A DNA stretch of 64,000 nucleotides, from NCBI RefSeq assembly GCF_018138715.1, contig NZ_JAGSHX010000001.1:620001-684000 (forward strand). The letters are read 5' to 3'. Every line of letters begins with the position of its first letter. The first letter of the stretch is position 1. The stretch is from Streptomyces asiaticus. GTDB taxonomy: Bacteria > Actinomycetota > Actinomycetes > Streptomycetales > Streptomycetaceae. The position numbers and the translations under genes are program-made. Under the pieces are notes generated by a model. That model searched no databases. It was not told the origin of the DNA and worked only from the letters and a program-made list of their open reading frames with translations. Positions 31,124 to 40,252 of the stretch are shown one piece after another.

Positions 31124-32053
31124 ATGGTTGCCATGACCACAGCGACACCGAGCGTCCGGCGCGTCCGGCGCGTCCGGCGCGGGCCCACTCCCGGACGGGC
31201 CATGGCCTGGACCGTGATGGGCCTGATCGTCCTCATCACGCTGCTGCCCTTCTACTGGATCCTGCGTACCGCGCTCTCCTCCAATGCCGCGCTGGCCGGC
31301 GATCCCGCCAACCCCCTGCCGGTGGACTTCACCCTCGGTGGCTTCGAACGGGCCCTCGGCCTCCAGTCCGCCGAGGAGGCGATCGCACGGGGCGGCGCGG
31401 GCGACGGGCTGGTCTTCTGGCGCTATCTGCTCAACTCGGTGCTGCTCTCGACCCTGATCACCGTGTGCCAGGTCTTCTTCTCCGCGATGGCCGCGTACGC
31501 GTTCGCGCGCCTGAAGTGGCGCGGCCGGGACAAGGTGTTCGGGCTCTTCCTGGCCGGTCTGATGGTGCCCACCATCTTCACCCTGCTGCCGAACTTCGTG
31601 CTCATCAAGCAACTCGGCCTGGTGGACACGCTGCTCGGGATCGCCCTGCCGACGATGTTCATGACCCCGTTCGCGGTGTTCTTCCTGCGGCAGTTCTTCA
31701 TGAACGTGCCACGGGAGGTCGAGGAGGCGGCGCTGCTCGACGGCGCCGGAAAGGTTCGGATCTTCTTCCGGGTGCTCCTGCCGATGGCGGCCACCCCCAT
31801 CGTCACCCTGGCCGTCCTGACCTACATCACGTCCTGGAACGACTACTTCTGGCCGTTGATGGTGTCGTACAGCGACAGTTCGCGCGTCCTGACCGTGGCG
31901 CTGGCCACCTTCCGGGCACAGACCCCGCAGACCGGCACCGACTGGTCCGGGCTCATGGCGGCGACCCTCATCGCCGCGATCCCGATGCTCGTGCTCTTCG
32001 GTCTCTTCGCGCGCCGCATCGTCAGCTCCATCGGCTTCACCGGGGTCAAGTAA
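31124..32053 (+). CDS. Carbohydrate ABC transporter permease (MalG/UgpE type)
   Basis: A 309-residue permease with VMGLIVLITLLPFYWILRTA as first helix, AAYAFARLKWRGRDKVFGLF, and EAA motif VEEAALLDGAGKVRIFFRVL. The N-terminus contains a triple 9-bp repeat (GCGTCCGGC, 31,152-31,178) giving VRRVRRVRR, a basic patch next to the first helix. An insertion between helix 1 and 2 (QSAEEAIARGGAGDGLVFWR) is longer than in many relatives. Ribosome-binding site GGAGGGGAAG. Partner of the preceding permease. Confidence 0.88.
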   Translation: MVAMTTATPSVRRVRRVRRGPTPGRAMAWTVMGLIVLITLLPFYWILRTALSSNAALAGDPANPLPVDFTLGGFERALGLQSAEEAIARGGAGDGLVFWRYLLNSVLLSTLITVCQVFFSAMAAYAFARLKWRGRDKVFGLFLAGLMVPTIFTLLPNFVLIKQLGLVDTLLGIALPTMFMTPFAVFFLRQFFMNVPREVEEAALLDGAGKVRIFFRVLLPMAATPIVTLAVLTYITSWNDYFWPLMVSYSDSSRVLTVALATFRAQTPQTGTDWSGLMAATLIAAIPMLVLFGLFARRIVSSIGFTGVK

Positions 32054-32063
32054 GGGGACAGTG

Positions 32064-33407
32064 ATGCGATTTCGTACGGTCATGGCGCTGACCGGGGCGC
32101 TGGCGCTGTCCCTGGTGACCGGATGCGCGAAGGGCGGATCCGCCGGGTCGTCCGCGCACACGGTGACGTACTGGATGTGGGACACCAATCAGCTGCCCGC
32201 CTACCGGGCCTGCGCGAAGGGCTTCGAGAGGGAGAACCCGGGCCTGAAGGTCAAGATCACCCAGATAGGCTTCGACGCCTACTGGACCAAGCTCACCGCG
32301 AGCTTCATCGCGGGCACCCAGCCGGACGTGTTCACCGACCACATCCAGAAGTTCGGGCAGTTCAGCGACCTGAAGGTGCTGGAGCCGCTTGACGACCTGG
32401 GCATCGAGAAGTCCGACTACCAGCCGGGGCTCGCCGACAACTGGGTCGGCGAGGACGGCCACCGCTACGGTGCCCCGAAGGACTGGGACACGGTCGCCCT
32501 CTTCTACAACAAGAAGATGGCCGAGGGGGCCGGGATCTCCACCGGGAAAATCAACGCCCTGTCCTGGAACCCCGAGGACGGCGGCACGTTCGAGAAGGCC
32601 ATCGCGCACCTCACCATCGACAGGAACGGCAAGCGGGGCGACGAACCGGGCTTCGACAAGCACCACGTCAAGGTCTACGGGCTGGCCACCGGAGGCGCGG
32701 GCGACGACAACGGCCAGACCCAGTGGAGCCCCTTCACCGGCTCCGCGGGCTGGTCCTACACCGACAAGAAGCGGTGGGGCACGAAGTACAACTACGACAG
32801 CCCCACCTTCCAGTCCGTCGTCAAGTGGTACTTCGGCCTGGCGAAGAAGGGGTATCTCGCACCGCTCGAGGTCTACGGTGATCAAGCGAACCCGCCCAAC
32901 GCGCAGGTGGCCGCGGGCAAGGCCGCGACCGCCTTCGACGGCGCCTGGATGCTCTCCACCTACTACGGGGCCAAGGGCCTCGACGTCGGCACCGCCCGCA
33001 CCCCGGTCGGCCCGACCGGCAAGCGGGCCACGATGATGAACGGCCTGGCGGACTCGATCTCCAAGGGCGCCCGCAACAAGGAGGGCGCCAGGAAGTGGGT
33101 GGAGTACCTGGCCTCCGACGCGTGCCAGACCACCGTCGGCGCATACGGGGTCGTCTTCCCCGCCACCCCGGCCGGCACCAGGGCCGCCGTCGCCGCCTAC
33201 GAGAAAAAGGGAATCGACACCACCGCCTTCACCCAGCCGGTGGCGGACAAGAAGGACTTCACGACCTTCTCGTTCCCGATCACCAACTACGCCGCAGACG
33301 TGTACGCGCTCATGCGCCCCGCGATGCAGGACCTCTACGGGGGCGGCGCGCCCGCGAGCGGCCTCGACACGACCAACAGCCAGATCAACTTCATTTTCGA
33401 CCAGTGA
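32064..33407 (+). CDS. Extracellular sugar-binding lipoprotein (family 1)
   Basis: A 447-residue binding protein. Signal sequence MRFRTVMALTGALALSLVTG ends at the lipobox VTGC. The mature part has TVTYWMWDTNQLPAYRACAK, ITQIGFDAYWTKLTASFIAG and TQPDVFTDHIQKFGQFSDL, typical of the family 1 sugar-binding fold. AGGGGACAGTG precedes ATG 32,064. The linked Gfo/Idh oxidoreductase, ROK and GntR regulators suggest a plant-derived or inositol-like sugar, but the ligand cannot be named. Confidence 0.9.
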   Translation: MRFRTVMALTGALALSLVTGCAKGGSAGSSAHTVTYWMWDTNQLPAYRACAKGFERENPGLKVKITQIGFDAYWTKLTASFIAGTQPDVFTDHIQKFGQFSDLKVLEPLDDLGIEKSDYQPGLADNWVGEDGHRYGAPKDWDTVALFYNKKMAEGAGISTGKINALSWNPEDGGTFEKAIAHLTIDRNGKRGDEPGFDKHHVKVYGLATGGAGDDNGQTQWSPFTGSAGWSYTDKKRWGTKYNYDSPTFQSVVKWYFGLAKKGYLAPLEVYGDQANPPNAQVAAGKAATAFDGAWMLSTYYGAKGLDVGTARTPVGPTGKRATMMNGLADSISKGARNKEGARKWVEYLASDACQTTVGAYGVVFPATPAGTRAAVAAYEKKGIDTTAFTQPVADKKDFTTFSFPITNYAADVYALMRPAMQDLYGGGAPASGLDTTNSQINFIFDQ

Positions 33408-33439
33408 GCTCTCCACGACTTCACGAAAGGCATTGCCGC

Positions 33440-34642
33440 ATGACGTTCTCCCTCGGCATCGTCGGCGCCGGGCAGTTCTCCGGCCAGTTCGCCAAGCTGT
33501 TCCTCGCCCACCCGGGCGTCGGCGACGTCCACGTCACCGATCTGCTGCCCGAGCGGGCCGAGCAACTGGCCGCCGCGGAAGGACTGTCGGGTACCTTCCC
33601 CTCGTACGAGGCGATGCTGGAGTCGAAGGCGGTCGACGCGGTGGCCGTCTTCACCCAGCGCTGGACACACGGCCCGCTCGTGCTCCAGGGCCTGAACGCC
33701 GGAAAACACGTGTACTCGGCGGTGCCGATGGCGATCAGCCGCGAGGAGATAGCGGCGATCATCGAGGCCGTACGCGCCACCGGTCTGACGTACATGATGG
33801 GTGAGACGAGCCAGTACAACCCGGCGACCGTGCACGCCCGCGACCAGATCGCCGACGGCGCCTTCGGCCGCCTCTTCTATGCCGAGGGCGACTACGTACA
33901 CGACATGGACCTCGGCTTCTACGAGGCCTATCAGTACAGCGGCGGAGAGAACTGGAAGGCGACCGCCAGCTATCCGCCGCTGCTCTACCCGACGCACTCC
34001 GTCGGCGGGGTCCTCGGCGCCTGGCAGACGCACGCGGTGAGTGTGTCGGCGATCGGAGTGAAGGACGATCGCGGGGACGGTGTCTTCGACCAGGAGATCA
34101 GCCAGTTCGGGAACGACATCTCCAACGCCACCGCGCTGTTCGAGGTGGCCGGTGGCGGCTCGTTCCGTACGAACGAGTTCCGGCGGGTCGGCTATCCCTC
34201 GCACATCCGCGAATCGCGCTTCCGGTTCTTCGGGACGGACGCGAGCATGGAACAGCTCGCCACGGTGAGCTTCTGGCAGGACAAGAAGGGGGTCAAGGAC
34301 ATCACGGAGCTGCTCGAGCCCAAGCCGACGCTGGCTCCCGACGACCCGTCACTCGAGCACATCGCGCCCGCCCTGCGTGCCGCCTTCACTTCCGGTTCCG
34401 CGCCCGTGCACGACCGGTCGCGGCTGCCCCGGGAGTTCGATCACCTGCACAACGGGCACGAGGGCAGCCACCACTTCCTGGTGGACGACTTCGTGACCGC
34501 GGTCAACACCCGCACACTGCCCTCCGTGAACGCCTGGGTCGCGGCCCGCTACACCCTGCCGGGCATCGTGGCGCACGAGTCCGCGCGGCAGGGCGGAGTC
34601 CGGTTGGAGATCGCCGACTTCGGGGACGCGCCCGAGAGCTGA
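33440..34642 (+). CDS. Gfo/Idh/MocA-family oxidoreductase lacking the EKP lysine
   Basis: A 400-residue NAD(P)-dependent oxidoreductase: Rossmann motif LGIVGAGQFSGQFAKLFL, then the family pattern AVDAVAVFTQRWTHGPLVLQ and NAGKHVYSAVPMAISREE. In most members this last stretch is GKHVxxEKPxA, where the lysine is catalytic; here EKP is replaced by AVP. The C-terminal half contains HSVGGVLGAWQTHAVSVSAI. It closes the sugar operon and would oxidise or rearrange the imported sugar. Loss of the lysine points to altered chemistry or a non-catalytic role. Confidence 0.85.
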   Translation: MTFSLGIVGAGQFSGQFAKLFLAHPGVGDVHVTDLLPERAEQLAAAEGLSGTFPSYEAMLESKAVDAVAVFTQRWTHGPLVLQGLNAGKHVYSAVPMAISREEIAAIIEAVRATGLTYMMGETSQYNPATVHARDQIADGAFGRLFYAEGDYVHDMDLGFYEAYQYSGGENWKATASYPPLLYPTHSVGGVLGAWQTHAVSVSAIGVKDDRGDGVFDQEISQFGNDISNATALFEVAGGGSFRTNEFRRVGYPSHIRESRFRFFGTDASMEQLATVSFWQDKKGVKDITELLEPKPTLAPDDPSLEHIAPALRAAFTSGSAPVHDRSRLPREFDHLHNGHEGSHHFLVDDFVTAVNTRTLPSVNAWVAARYTLPGIVAHESARQGGVRLEIADFGDAPES

Positions 34643-34651
34643 GCGGCCGTG

Positions 34652-34679
34652 GACCGGCTGCCCCTCGGGGCAGCCGGTC
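34652..34679. terminator. Strong bidirectional terminator between convergent genes
   Basis: GACCGGCTGCCCC (34,652-34,664) and GGGGCAGCCGGTC (34,667-34,679) form a perfect 13-bp stem with a minimal loop. It sits between the Gfo/Idh stop and the GntR stop and partly overlaps the latter. Confidence 0.8.
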
Positions 34680-35391
34680 AGGTGCCCAGCCTTCTCCTGG
34701 GTATGCGCTCGGCGGGCTCCTGCCCCTGCGCGCCCTTGGCCCACAGCGAGCGCACATGGCCGAGGTGGCGGGCCATGCATGTCTCGGCGCCCGTCACATC
34801 ACCCGCGACCATCAGGTCGAGGAGCTCGATGTGCTCTTCGGCGGACGGGATCAGCTGGTCGCGCTCGTCCAGTGTGGTCAGTCCGTACAGGCGTGAGCGT
34901 TTGCGCAGGTCGCCGACGGTTTCGACGAGCCGGTCGTTTCCGGCGAGCGCGAGCAGGGAGAGATGGAACTGACGATCGGCCTCCAGATAGCCGATGAGGT
35001 CGTGCTCGCGCGCGGCGCGCACGATGTCTTCCGCCACCGGGCGCAGCGCCTCCAGGTCCTCGCGGGCGGCACCGCGGGTGATCCGGCCGATCATGGGGAC
35101 TTCGATCAGGGCGCGGATCTCGGTGTACTGGTCGAGGTCGCGTTCATTGACCTCGGTGACGCGGAAGCCCTTGTTGCGTACGGGTTCGACGAGGCCCTCG
35201 CGGGCCAGGTCGAGCATCGCCTCGCGCACCGGCGTCGCGGAGATGCCGAAGTCCTCGGCCAGGCCGGGCGCCGAGTAGACCTCGCCGGGGCGCAGTTCGC
35301 CGGAGATCAGCGCGGCGCGCAGGGCGTGGGCCACCTGGTCGCGCAGCCGCTCCCTGGTGGTGATGAGATTGCGCTGCTTGAGGTGGCCCAT
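34678..35391 (-). CDS. GntR-family regulator (FCD/FadR subfamily)
   Basis: A 237-residue regulator. The wHTH domain reads LRDQVAHALRAALISGELRP and GEVYSAPGLAEDFGISATPV-REAMLDLAREG; the FCD ligand domain has IEVPMIGRITRGAAREDLEA and LEADRQFHLSLLALAGNDRL with metal-ligand-type residues D/H, and a final HIELLDLMVAGDVTGAETCM. It converges on the sugar operon and may control it or the adjacent M24 gene. An ACAA-N7-TTGT element lies at ~35,449-35,463 upstream. The ribosome-binding site is distant from ATG 35,391; an upstream in-frame ATG at 35,442 is possible. Confidence 0.82.
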   Translation of the reverse strand: MGHLKQRNLITTRERLRDQVAHALRAALISGELRPGEVYSAPGLAEDFGISATPVREAMLDLAREGLVEPVRNKGFRVTEVNERDLDQYTEIRALIEVPMIGRITRGAAREDLEALRPVAEDIVRAAREHDLIGYLEADRQFHLSLLALAGNDRLVETVGDLRKRSRLYGLTTLDERDQLIPSAEEHIELLDLMVAGDVTGAETCMARHLGHVRSLWAKGAQGQEPAERIPRRRLGT

Positions 35392-35520
35392 GACGGTTGG
35401 TGTTCCCTTCGTGCCCCGTGCCTGCACGGCCGAGAGGATCACCAGAGTACAATGTCATGTTGTTCTCACGGGCGTCGTTCTCGTGGGTGCCCGAGCGCGG
35501 ATGCGGCCACCGCCACCGAT

Positions 35521-36894
35521 TCAGCGGCTCTCGATCAGTTCCCCCATCCACGCCTCGATCGCGTCCGGGGTGCGCGGCAGGGCGCCCGACATCAGCCGTG
35601 CTCCTCCGGCGGTGATGACCAGGTCGTCCTCGATGCGTACCCCGATGCCCCGCAGTTCGTCCGGGAGCGTCTCGTCGTCGGGCTGGAGGTAGAGGCCGGG
35701 CTCGACCGTCAGCACCTGGCCCTCCGCCAGCACCCCGTCCAGATAGGTCTCCGCGCGTGCCTGCGCGCAGTCGTGGACGTCGAGCCCGAGCATATGTCCG
35801 CTGCTGCACAGGGTGTAGCGACGGTGGAAGTCGCCCTCGGGGCTTTTGAGCACACCCCATTCCGTGAGCCCTTCCGCGATCACGCGCATCGCGGCCCGGT
35901 GGAAGTCACGGAAGCTCGCGCCCGGCCTGAGCGCGGCGATACCCGCGTCCTGGGCGGCGAGCACGAGGTCGTACACCTGCCGCTGCACGGGGGAGTACCG
36001 CCCGGAGAGCGGGAGGGTGCGCGTGATGTCGGCGGTGTGGAGGCTGTCCGTCTCCACGCCCGCGTCCAGCAGCAGCAACCGCCGTGCGTCCAGCGGCCCG
36101 TCGTTCCGTATCCAGTGCAGAACGCAGGCGTGGGCACCGGACGCCACGATGGTCTCGTAACCGGTGCCGTTGCCCTCCGCGCGGGCGCGCAGGCCGAAGA
36201 CGCCCTCGATCCAGCGCTCGCCGCGTGGATGGGCGAGGGCGCGCGGCAGGGCGCGTACCACGTCTTCGAAGCCGGCGACCGTGTGGTCCACGGCGAGCTG
36301 TAGCTGCCCCACTTCCCAGGCATCCTTGATCAGTCTCAACTCGCTCAAGGCGGCGGACAGTTCGGCGTCGACCGTGGCGTCCCGGCCCGGCGGCGGCTCC
36401 GCCCGGTCGCCGATGACGGCACAGCGGATGCCGGTCATGCGCGCGGTCTCGTCGAGGTCGGGGCGCCGGCCGACCCAGAACTCGCCGTAGCGCCGGTCCC
36501 GGTAGAAACCGCCATCGGTGCGCGGCGAACGGGGCCGCACATACAGGACCGCCTCATGCCGGTGGGGCCCGTCCGGCTCCAGGACCAGGACATGCCCGGC
36601 CTGCTCCTCGCCGGTCAGACCGGTGAGCCAGGCGTACGCGCTGTACGGCCGGAAGCGGTGGTCGCAGTCGTTCGAGCGGACCTTCAGCTCGCCCGCGGGG
36701 ATGACCAGCCGCTCGCCCGGGAAGCGGGCGGACAGCCGGGCGCGGCGAGCGGGGGTGAAGTCGGCGGCGGCCGACCGGATGTCCGCGGGCAGCGGGGTCG
36801 GCGCCCAGCCACCCGCCATGAAGGCCTCGAACTCCGGTGAGACGGGCAGGTCATGGCCGGCCGTCCGAGGTGCGCCGGTCAGGGGATCGTGCAT
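35521..36894 (-). CDS. M24-family metallopeptidase (aminopeptidase P type)
   Basis: A 457-residue aminopeptidase P homologue. The N-terminal domain includes RSNDCDHRFRPYSAYAWLTG (the AMP_N region) and the pita-bread domain has metal ligands in LLLLDAGVETDSLHTADITR (two Asp), SSGHMLGLDVHDCAQA (His), LTVEPGLYLQ (Glu) and GVRIEDDLVITAGG (Glu). It should remove N-terminal X from X-Pro peptides in the cytoplasm. GGAGG is 4 bases from ATG 36,894. The partner promoter region also serves the divergent collagenase, suggesting a peptide-use theme. Confidence 0.9.
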   Translation of the reverse strand: MHDPLTGAPRTAGHDLPVSPEFEAFMAGGWAPTPLPADIRSAAADFTPARRARLSARFPGERLVIPAGELKVRSNDCDHRFRPYSAYAWLTGLTGEEQAGHVLVLEPDGPHRHEAVLYVRPRSPRTDGGFYRDRRYGEFWVGRRPDLDETARMTGIRCAVIGDRAEPPPGRDATVDAELSAALSELRLIKDAWEVGQLQLAVDHTVAGFEDVVRALPRALAHPRGERWIEGVFGLRARAEGNGTGYETIVASGAHACVLHWIRNDGPLDARRLLLLDAGVETDSLHTADITRTLPLSGRYSPVQRQVYDLVLAAQDAGIAALRPGASFRDFHRAAMRVIAEGLTEWGVLKSPEGDFHRRYTLCSSGHMLGLDVHDCAQARAETYLDGVLAEGQVLTVEPGLYLQPDDETLPDELRGIGVRIEDDLVITAGGARLMSGALPRTPDAIEAWMGELIESR

Positions 36895-37100
36895 CGGTCC
36901 TCCTTGATCCGTACGTTGACAGGCCCAAGCTCTCCGCGGTCCGTCGCGTCGAGGGCCTTGCGCCCTGTGCAATTTCACATTATTACGTTACGCATCACAT
37001 GGCACCACGCGCTCTCATGTGCAGCCCCGCACAGGGCAATTCAGGCCCTGAGGCACCGCTGCCCCGTAGTCCTTGCCACCTGCCCCCACAGGAGCCAACG
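36895..37100. promoter_or_regulatory. Divergent control region of the M24 and collagenase genes
   Basis: Two hundred bases between divergent starts. A conspicuously A+T-rich patch (36,968-37,000, TTTCACATTATTACGTTACG) stands out from the surrounding G+C-rich DNA and probably marks the collagenase promoter. I cannot fix -35/-10 boxes with confidence. Confidence 0.35.
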
Positions 37101-39452
37101 GTGTTCCAGTCGAGAAACCCGCGCGGATCCACGCGCGGAAGTCTGCTCACGGCCTTAGTGGCGGTGACGCTCTGCGTGACGGCGGCCCCGTCCGGTCACG
37201 CGGCCGCCCCCGCTCCCGCGCGGCCTTCGGCGTTACGGACGGCCGCCTCGTCCGACCCCTTCGACAGGGTCGACCGTCTGGCCAAGGCCCCGGGCCGGGC
37301 ACGGAAGGCCCCGGCCCCCGGCGGCCTCACCGGTGGCGGTGTCCCCGGAGCCCGAACGCCCGAGCCGAAGAGCCGGGGCGGCGCCGTCACACCGCACGCC
37401 ACACTCGGCACGGCATCCGTGCCCTGCACGCTCGACGGCGTCACGGGCCTGCCGCCGGAGCGGTTCGCCGACTTCCTGGCCGACCCCGCCGTCACCGCCG
37501 ACGGCTGTCTGCGCTCGATCCTCTGGACCTGGGACCAGCGACTCGTCCCCGTCATGTCGGACCAGCATGTCCAGGCCGTCTCCCGCCGCATCACCCAACT
37601 CGCCGCCTCCCACGACGGCAGGGACGGCAGCCATCTGCTGGAGATGTTCACCTACCTGCACGCGGTGGCGTACCAGGACTTCTCGCACGACGAGATCGAC
37701 ATCACCGACGCGCCGACCGTCAACGCCATGCGCGGGGCTGTGGACGCCTTCGGCTCGGCCGCCCGTACCTTCGACGTCACCCGCCCCAACGCCGAGACCC
37801 TGCGTGAAGCGCTCGACGCGGCCTCCGCCCCCGGTCTGCGTCAGTACCAACTGCCCCTGATCAAGCGGGTTCTGGCCACCATGGACGCCCAGCACCCCCA
37901 AACCGCCCAGGACACCTCCTGGGCCGGTGCCGCCCTCGCGGCGCTCACCGTGAACTACCTCGGCGTGAATCCCGGCAACAAGGACGCCGCCTTCCACGCC
38001 GCGGTGACGGCCGACCCCTCGTACCGGGCGGCCTTCAGCTCCTTCGCCGGCCACACCCACCTCAAGGACGGGCCCAACGCCTGGGTGATACGCGACGCAC
38101 TCAGCGAGTACGGCCGCTTCGGCCAGATCCAAGGGCTGCGCGACGAGATCGTCTCCGGCCTCGGCACCCTCCTGGACACCACCGCCCGCAACTTCGGGGA
38201 CAGCAGCGCGCCCTGGGCCAAGGTCGCCACCTGGCTGGGGGTCTTCGAAGCCTGCGCCCCGTACCACGTGTGCAAGGGCGACATCGAGAGGCGTCTCTTC
38301 CCGTACACGTACGTCTACGGCACCGAAGGCACCGACGGCATTCAGGTCCGCACCGCCCTCGACCGGAACACCGTCGACCAGCTCTACTACGCGAGCAAGC
38401 AGGTCAAGGCGCAGTTCCACCGTGTCCTCGGCACGGACACGCCCCTCGCGGACGACACCAACACCACGCTGCACATCGTCCTGTACGGCTCCCGCGCCGA
38501 CTACGAGAACTTCCACCCGCTCCTCACCGGCATGGACACCAACAACGGCGGCGTCTACATCGAGAAGGGGGCGACCTTCTACACCTACCAGCGTCGCGTC
38601 CCGCAGGACTCCTCACTGACCCTGGAGGAGCTGTTCCGCCACGAGTACACCCACTACCTCAACGGTCGCTGGGCGGTGCCCGGCAGCTTCGGCGAAGGTC
38701 CCTGGTACGAGGGTGACCGGACCACCGCGATGGACGAGGGCACTGCCGAGTTCTTCGACGGCGCCACCCGCGACGACGGCATCCGGGTCCGCAAGTCCCT
38801 GGTGCAGGGGATCATCGACGACACGGCCGGCGGCGGACCGCGGATGACCGTGAACCAGCTCCTGCACGCGACGTACGACGGCGACGGCTTCCGCTTCTAC
38901 GACTACGCGGGCACCTTCTTCGAGTTCCTGTGGATCGAACACCCCTCCCTCTTGCGGGAGATGTACCGCGATCTGCGCTCCGACGATCCGGCGGCCTTCG
39001 ACGCCTGGCGCGACCGGCTCGGCAGGGACGCGGGCCTGCAGAGCGCGTACGACCGCTTCCTCGACCAACAGATCGCCCACGTAGCCGACTTGTACGTGCC
39101 CCACACCACCTACACGCCTCTGGGCGAGCTCCGTGACACCTCGGCCGACCAGATCCGCTCCTCCTTCACCGCGATGACCGCGTCCGACCCGAACTGCCGT
39201 GCCACCGGCGCGGCGGAGCGGCCCCGGTTCGTCTGCACCGGCCGGATCACCGCGAACCTCACCGATGCCGGCAACGCGGACACGGTCTTCAAGGACATGT
39301 CCGGGACGGTCGACTACTTCCTCCTCGACCGCGCGGCGGGCGGCGACAACAACCTGACCGACATGAACTGCTCGTTCGGCGAGGTGGACATCTGGTCCAA
39401 CCAGCGGGCGGGCACATCGGACTACACCTGTGAGGGTCCCCTCCGCGGCTGA
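37101..39452 (+). CDS. Secreted M9 collagenase
   Basis: A 783-residue exported zinc metallopeptidase. The start GTG (AGGAGCCAACG before it) gives a basic n-region and hydrophobic core SLLTALVAVTLCVTAAPSGHA with cleavage after AAA. The M9 N-terminal activator module follows (VPCTLDGVTGLPPERFADFL onward). The peptidase domain has the zinc motif H514-E-Y-T-H518 and the third ligand at E546 in TAMDEGTAEFF, spaced as in clostridial ColG. There is no PKD or PPC collagen-binding domain at the end, which closes with a short beta-type region rich in Asp/Asn. Likely cleaves collagen/gelatin outside the cell. Confidence 0.92.
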   Translation: MFQSRNPRGSTRGSLLTALVAVTLCVTAAPSGHAAAPAPARPSALRTAASSDPFDRVDRLAKAPGRARKAPAPGGLTGGGVPGARTPEPKSRGGAVTPHATLGTASVPCTLDGVTGLPPERFADFLADPAVTADGCLRSILWTWDQRLVPVMSDQHVQAVSRRITQLAASHDGRDGSHLLEMFTYLHAVAYQDFSHDEIDITDAPTVNAMRGAVDAFGSAARTFDVTRPNAETLREALDAASAPGLRQYQLPLIKRVLATMDAQHPQTAQDTSWAGAALAALTVNYLGVNPGNKDAAFHAAVTADPSYRAAFSSFAGHTHLKDGPNAWVIRDALSEYGRFGQIQGLRDEIVSGLGTLLDTTARNFGDSSAPWAKVATWLGVFEACAPYHVCKGDIERRLFPYTYVYGTEGTDGIQVRTALDRNTVDQLYYASKQVKAQFHRVLGTDTPLADDTNTTLHIVLYGSRADYENFHPLLTGMDTNNGGVYIEKGATFYTYQRRVPQDSSLTLEELFRHEYTHYLNGRWAVPGSFGEGPWYEGDRTTAMDEGTAEFFDGATRDDGIRVRKSLVQGIIDDTAGGGPRMTVNQLLHATYDGDGFRFYDYAGTFFEFLWIEHPSLLREMYRDLRSDDPAAFDAWRDRLGRDAGLQSAYDRFLDQQIAHVADLYVPHTTYTPLGELRDTSADQIRSSFTAMTASDPNCRATGAAERPRFVCTGRITANLTDAGNADTVFKDMSGTVDYFLLDRAAGGDNNLTDMNCSFGEVDIWSNQRAGTSDYTCEGPLRG

Positions 39453-39469
39453 TGTGTCACCGGCGTCGA

Positions 39470-39513
39470 GGCCGCGCTCCTGGCTCATCGCTTCCTGAGC
39501 CGGGGGCGCGGCC
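39470..39513. terminator. Long bidirectional terminator
   Basis: GGCCGCGCTCCTGGCTCA (39,470-39,487) pairs with TGAGCCGGGGGCGCGGCC (39,496-39,513) with two G-U pairs and an 8-base loop. It separates the collagenase gene from the convergent Rv1733c-like gene. Confidence 0.8.
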
Positions 39514-39528
39514 GCTGTCGGCCGCGGC

Positions 39529-40167
39529 TCAGGGGGATGTCGTCCAGCGTGGCGCGGTCTCGGCCCACTCGGTGTCCCACTCGGCGAGATTGCGCCGGCG
39601 CAGGACCACGGTGGCGCAGCGGTAGGCGGCGGCACCGGCCAGGAGCACGGTCAGGAAGGCGACAAGACCCCAGCCCATGGTGCGGCTGCGGATCTGTGCG
39701 GCGGTCATGGGCGGCTCGGCGATCGCTCCGTCCGCGTCGACCCAGACGTGGACGGAGCTGCCCGCCTTCAGCCCGGGCAGGACGCCGGTCTCCGCGGTGC
39801 GGGTCCGTCCGCTCGGGTCGGTGAAGCGGACCGTGGCCGGGTAGCGGTTCTCCCTCGCCTCCGCCGATCCGGGCTCCGGGTGATCCGGGGCGTCGTGGGT
39901 GAGGACGGCGGTGGTGAGGCGCAGGCTCTGTCGCTGGTGCTCGGCGGCCGCGCGGTAGTGGCGGTGGGCGGCGTCACCGACGGCGAGCGTGGCGGCGAGC
40001 CCCAGGACCGGCACCAGCAGCAACAACGCCAGTGCGATCCGGGTCTGGAGGCGGTCGGTGCACCGGTACAGCGGATTGTGCCGCTGGCGCCACAGCGACA
40101 GGGGATGTACGAGCTCGTGGTGCGGGGGATCGGGAGGCGGCTGCGCGGGGGGTATCTCGCCGGACAC
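39529..40167 (-). CDS. Rv1733c-family two-helix membrane protein
   Basis: A 212-residue protein with two membrane helices, IALALLLLVPVLGLAATLAV and MGWGLVAFLTVLLAGAAAYR, separated by a ~100-residue extracytoplasmic domain with VRFTDPSGRTRTAETGVLPG and LKAGSSVHVWVDADG. This matches the Rv1733c-like family of actinobacteria, dormancy-linked in mycobacteria; function unknown. GTG 40,167 has GGAG 8 bases before it. It lies downstream of the MreB-like gene on the same strand and may share its transcript. Confidence 0.75.
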   Translation of the reverse strand: MSGEIPPAQPPPDPPHHELVHPLSLWRQRHNPLYRCTDRLQTRIALALLLLVPVLGLAATLAVGDAAHRHYRAAAEHQRQSLRLTTAVLTHDAPDHPEPGSAEARENRYPATVRFTDPSGRTRTAETGVLPGLKAGSSVHVWVDADGAIAEPPMTAAQIRSRTMGWGLVAFLTVLLAGAAAYRCATVVLRRRNLAEWDTEWAETAPRWTTSP

Positions 40168-40252
40168 GGTGGTTCTCCTTCCAGGATCGGGGGATGGCGT
40201 ACCGGAGACCCCGGCCGGTGGGTCGGCGGGGTCGATGGGAGAGCGGTCCAGG

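Noticed and set aside
30032..32188. A ~700-codon minus-strand frame opposite the sugar permeases
   Set aside because: Glu/Asp/Arg/Gly low-complexity translation with no recognisable domain; entirely antisense to two clear ABC permease genes.
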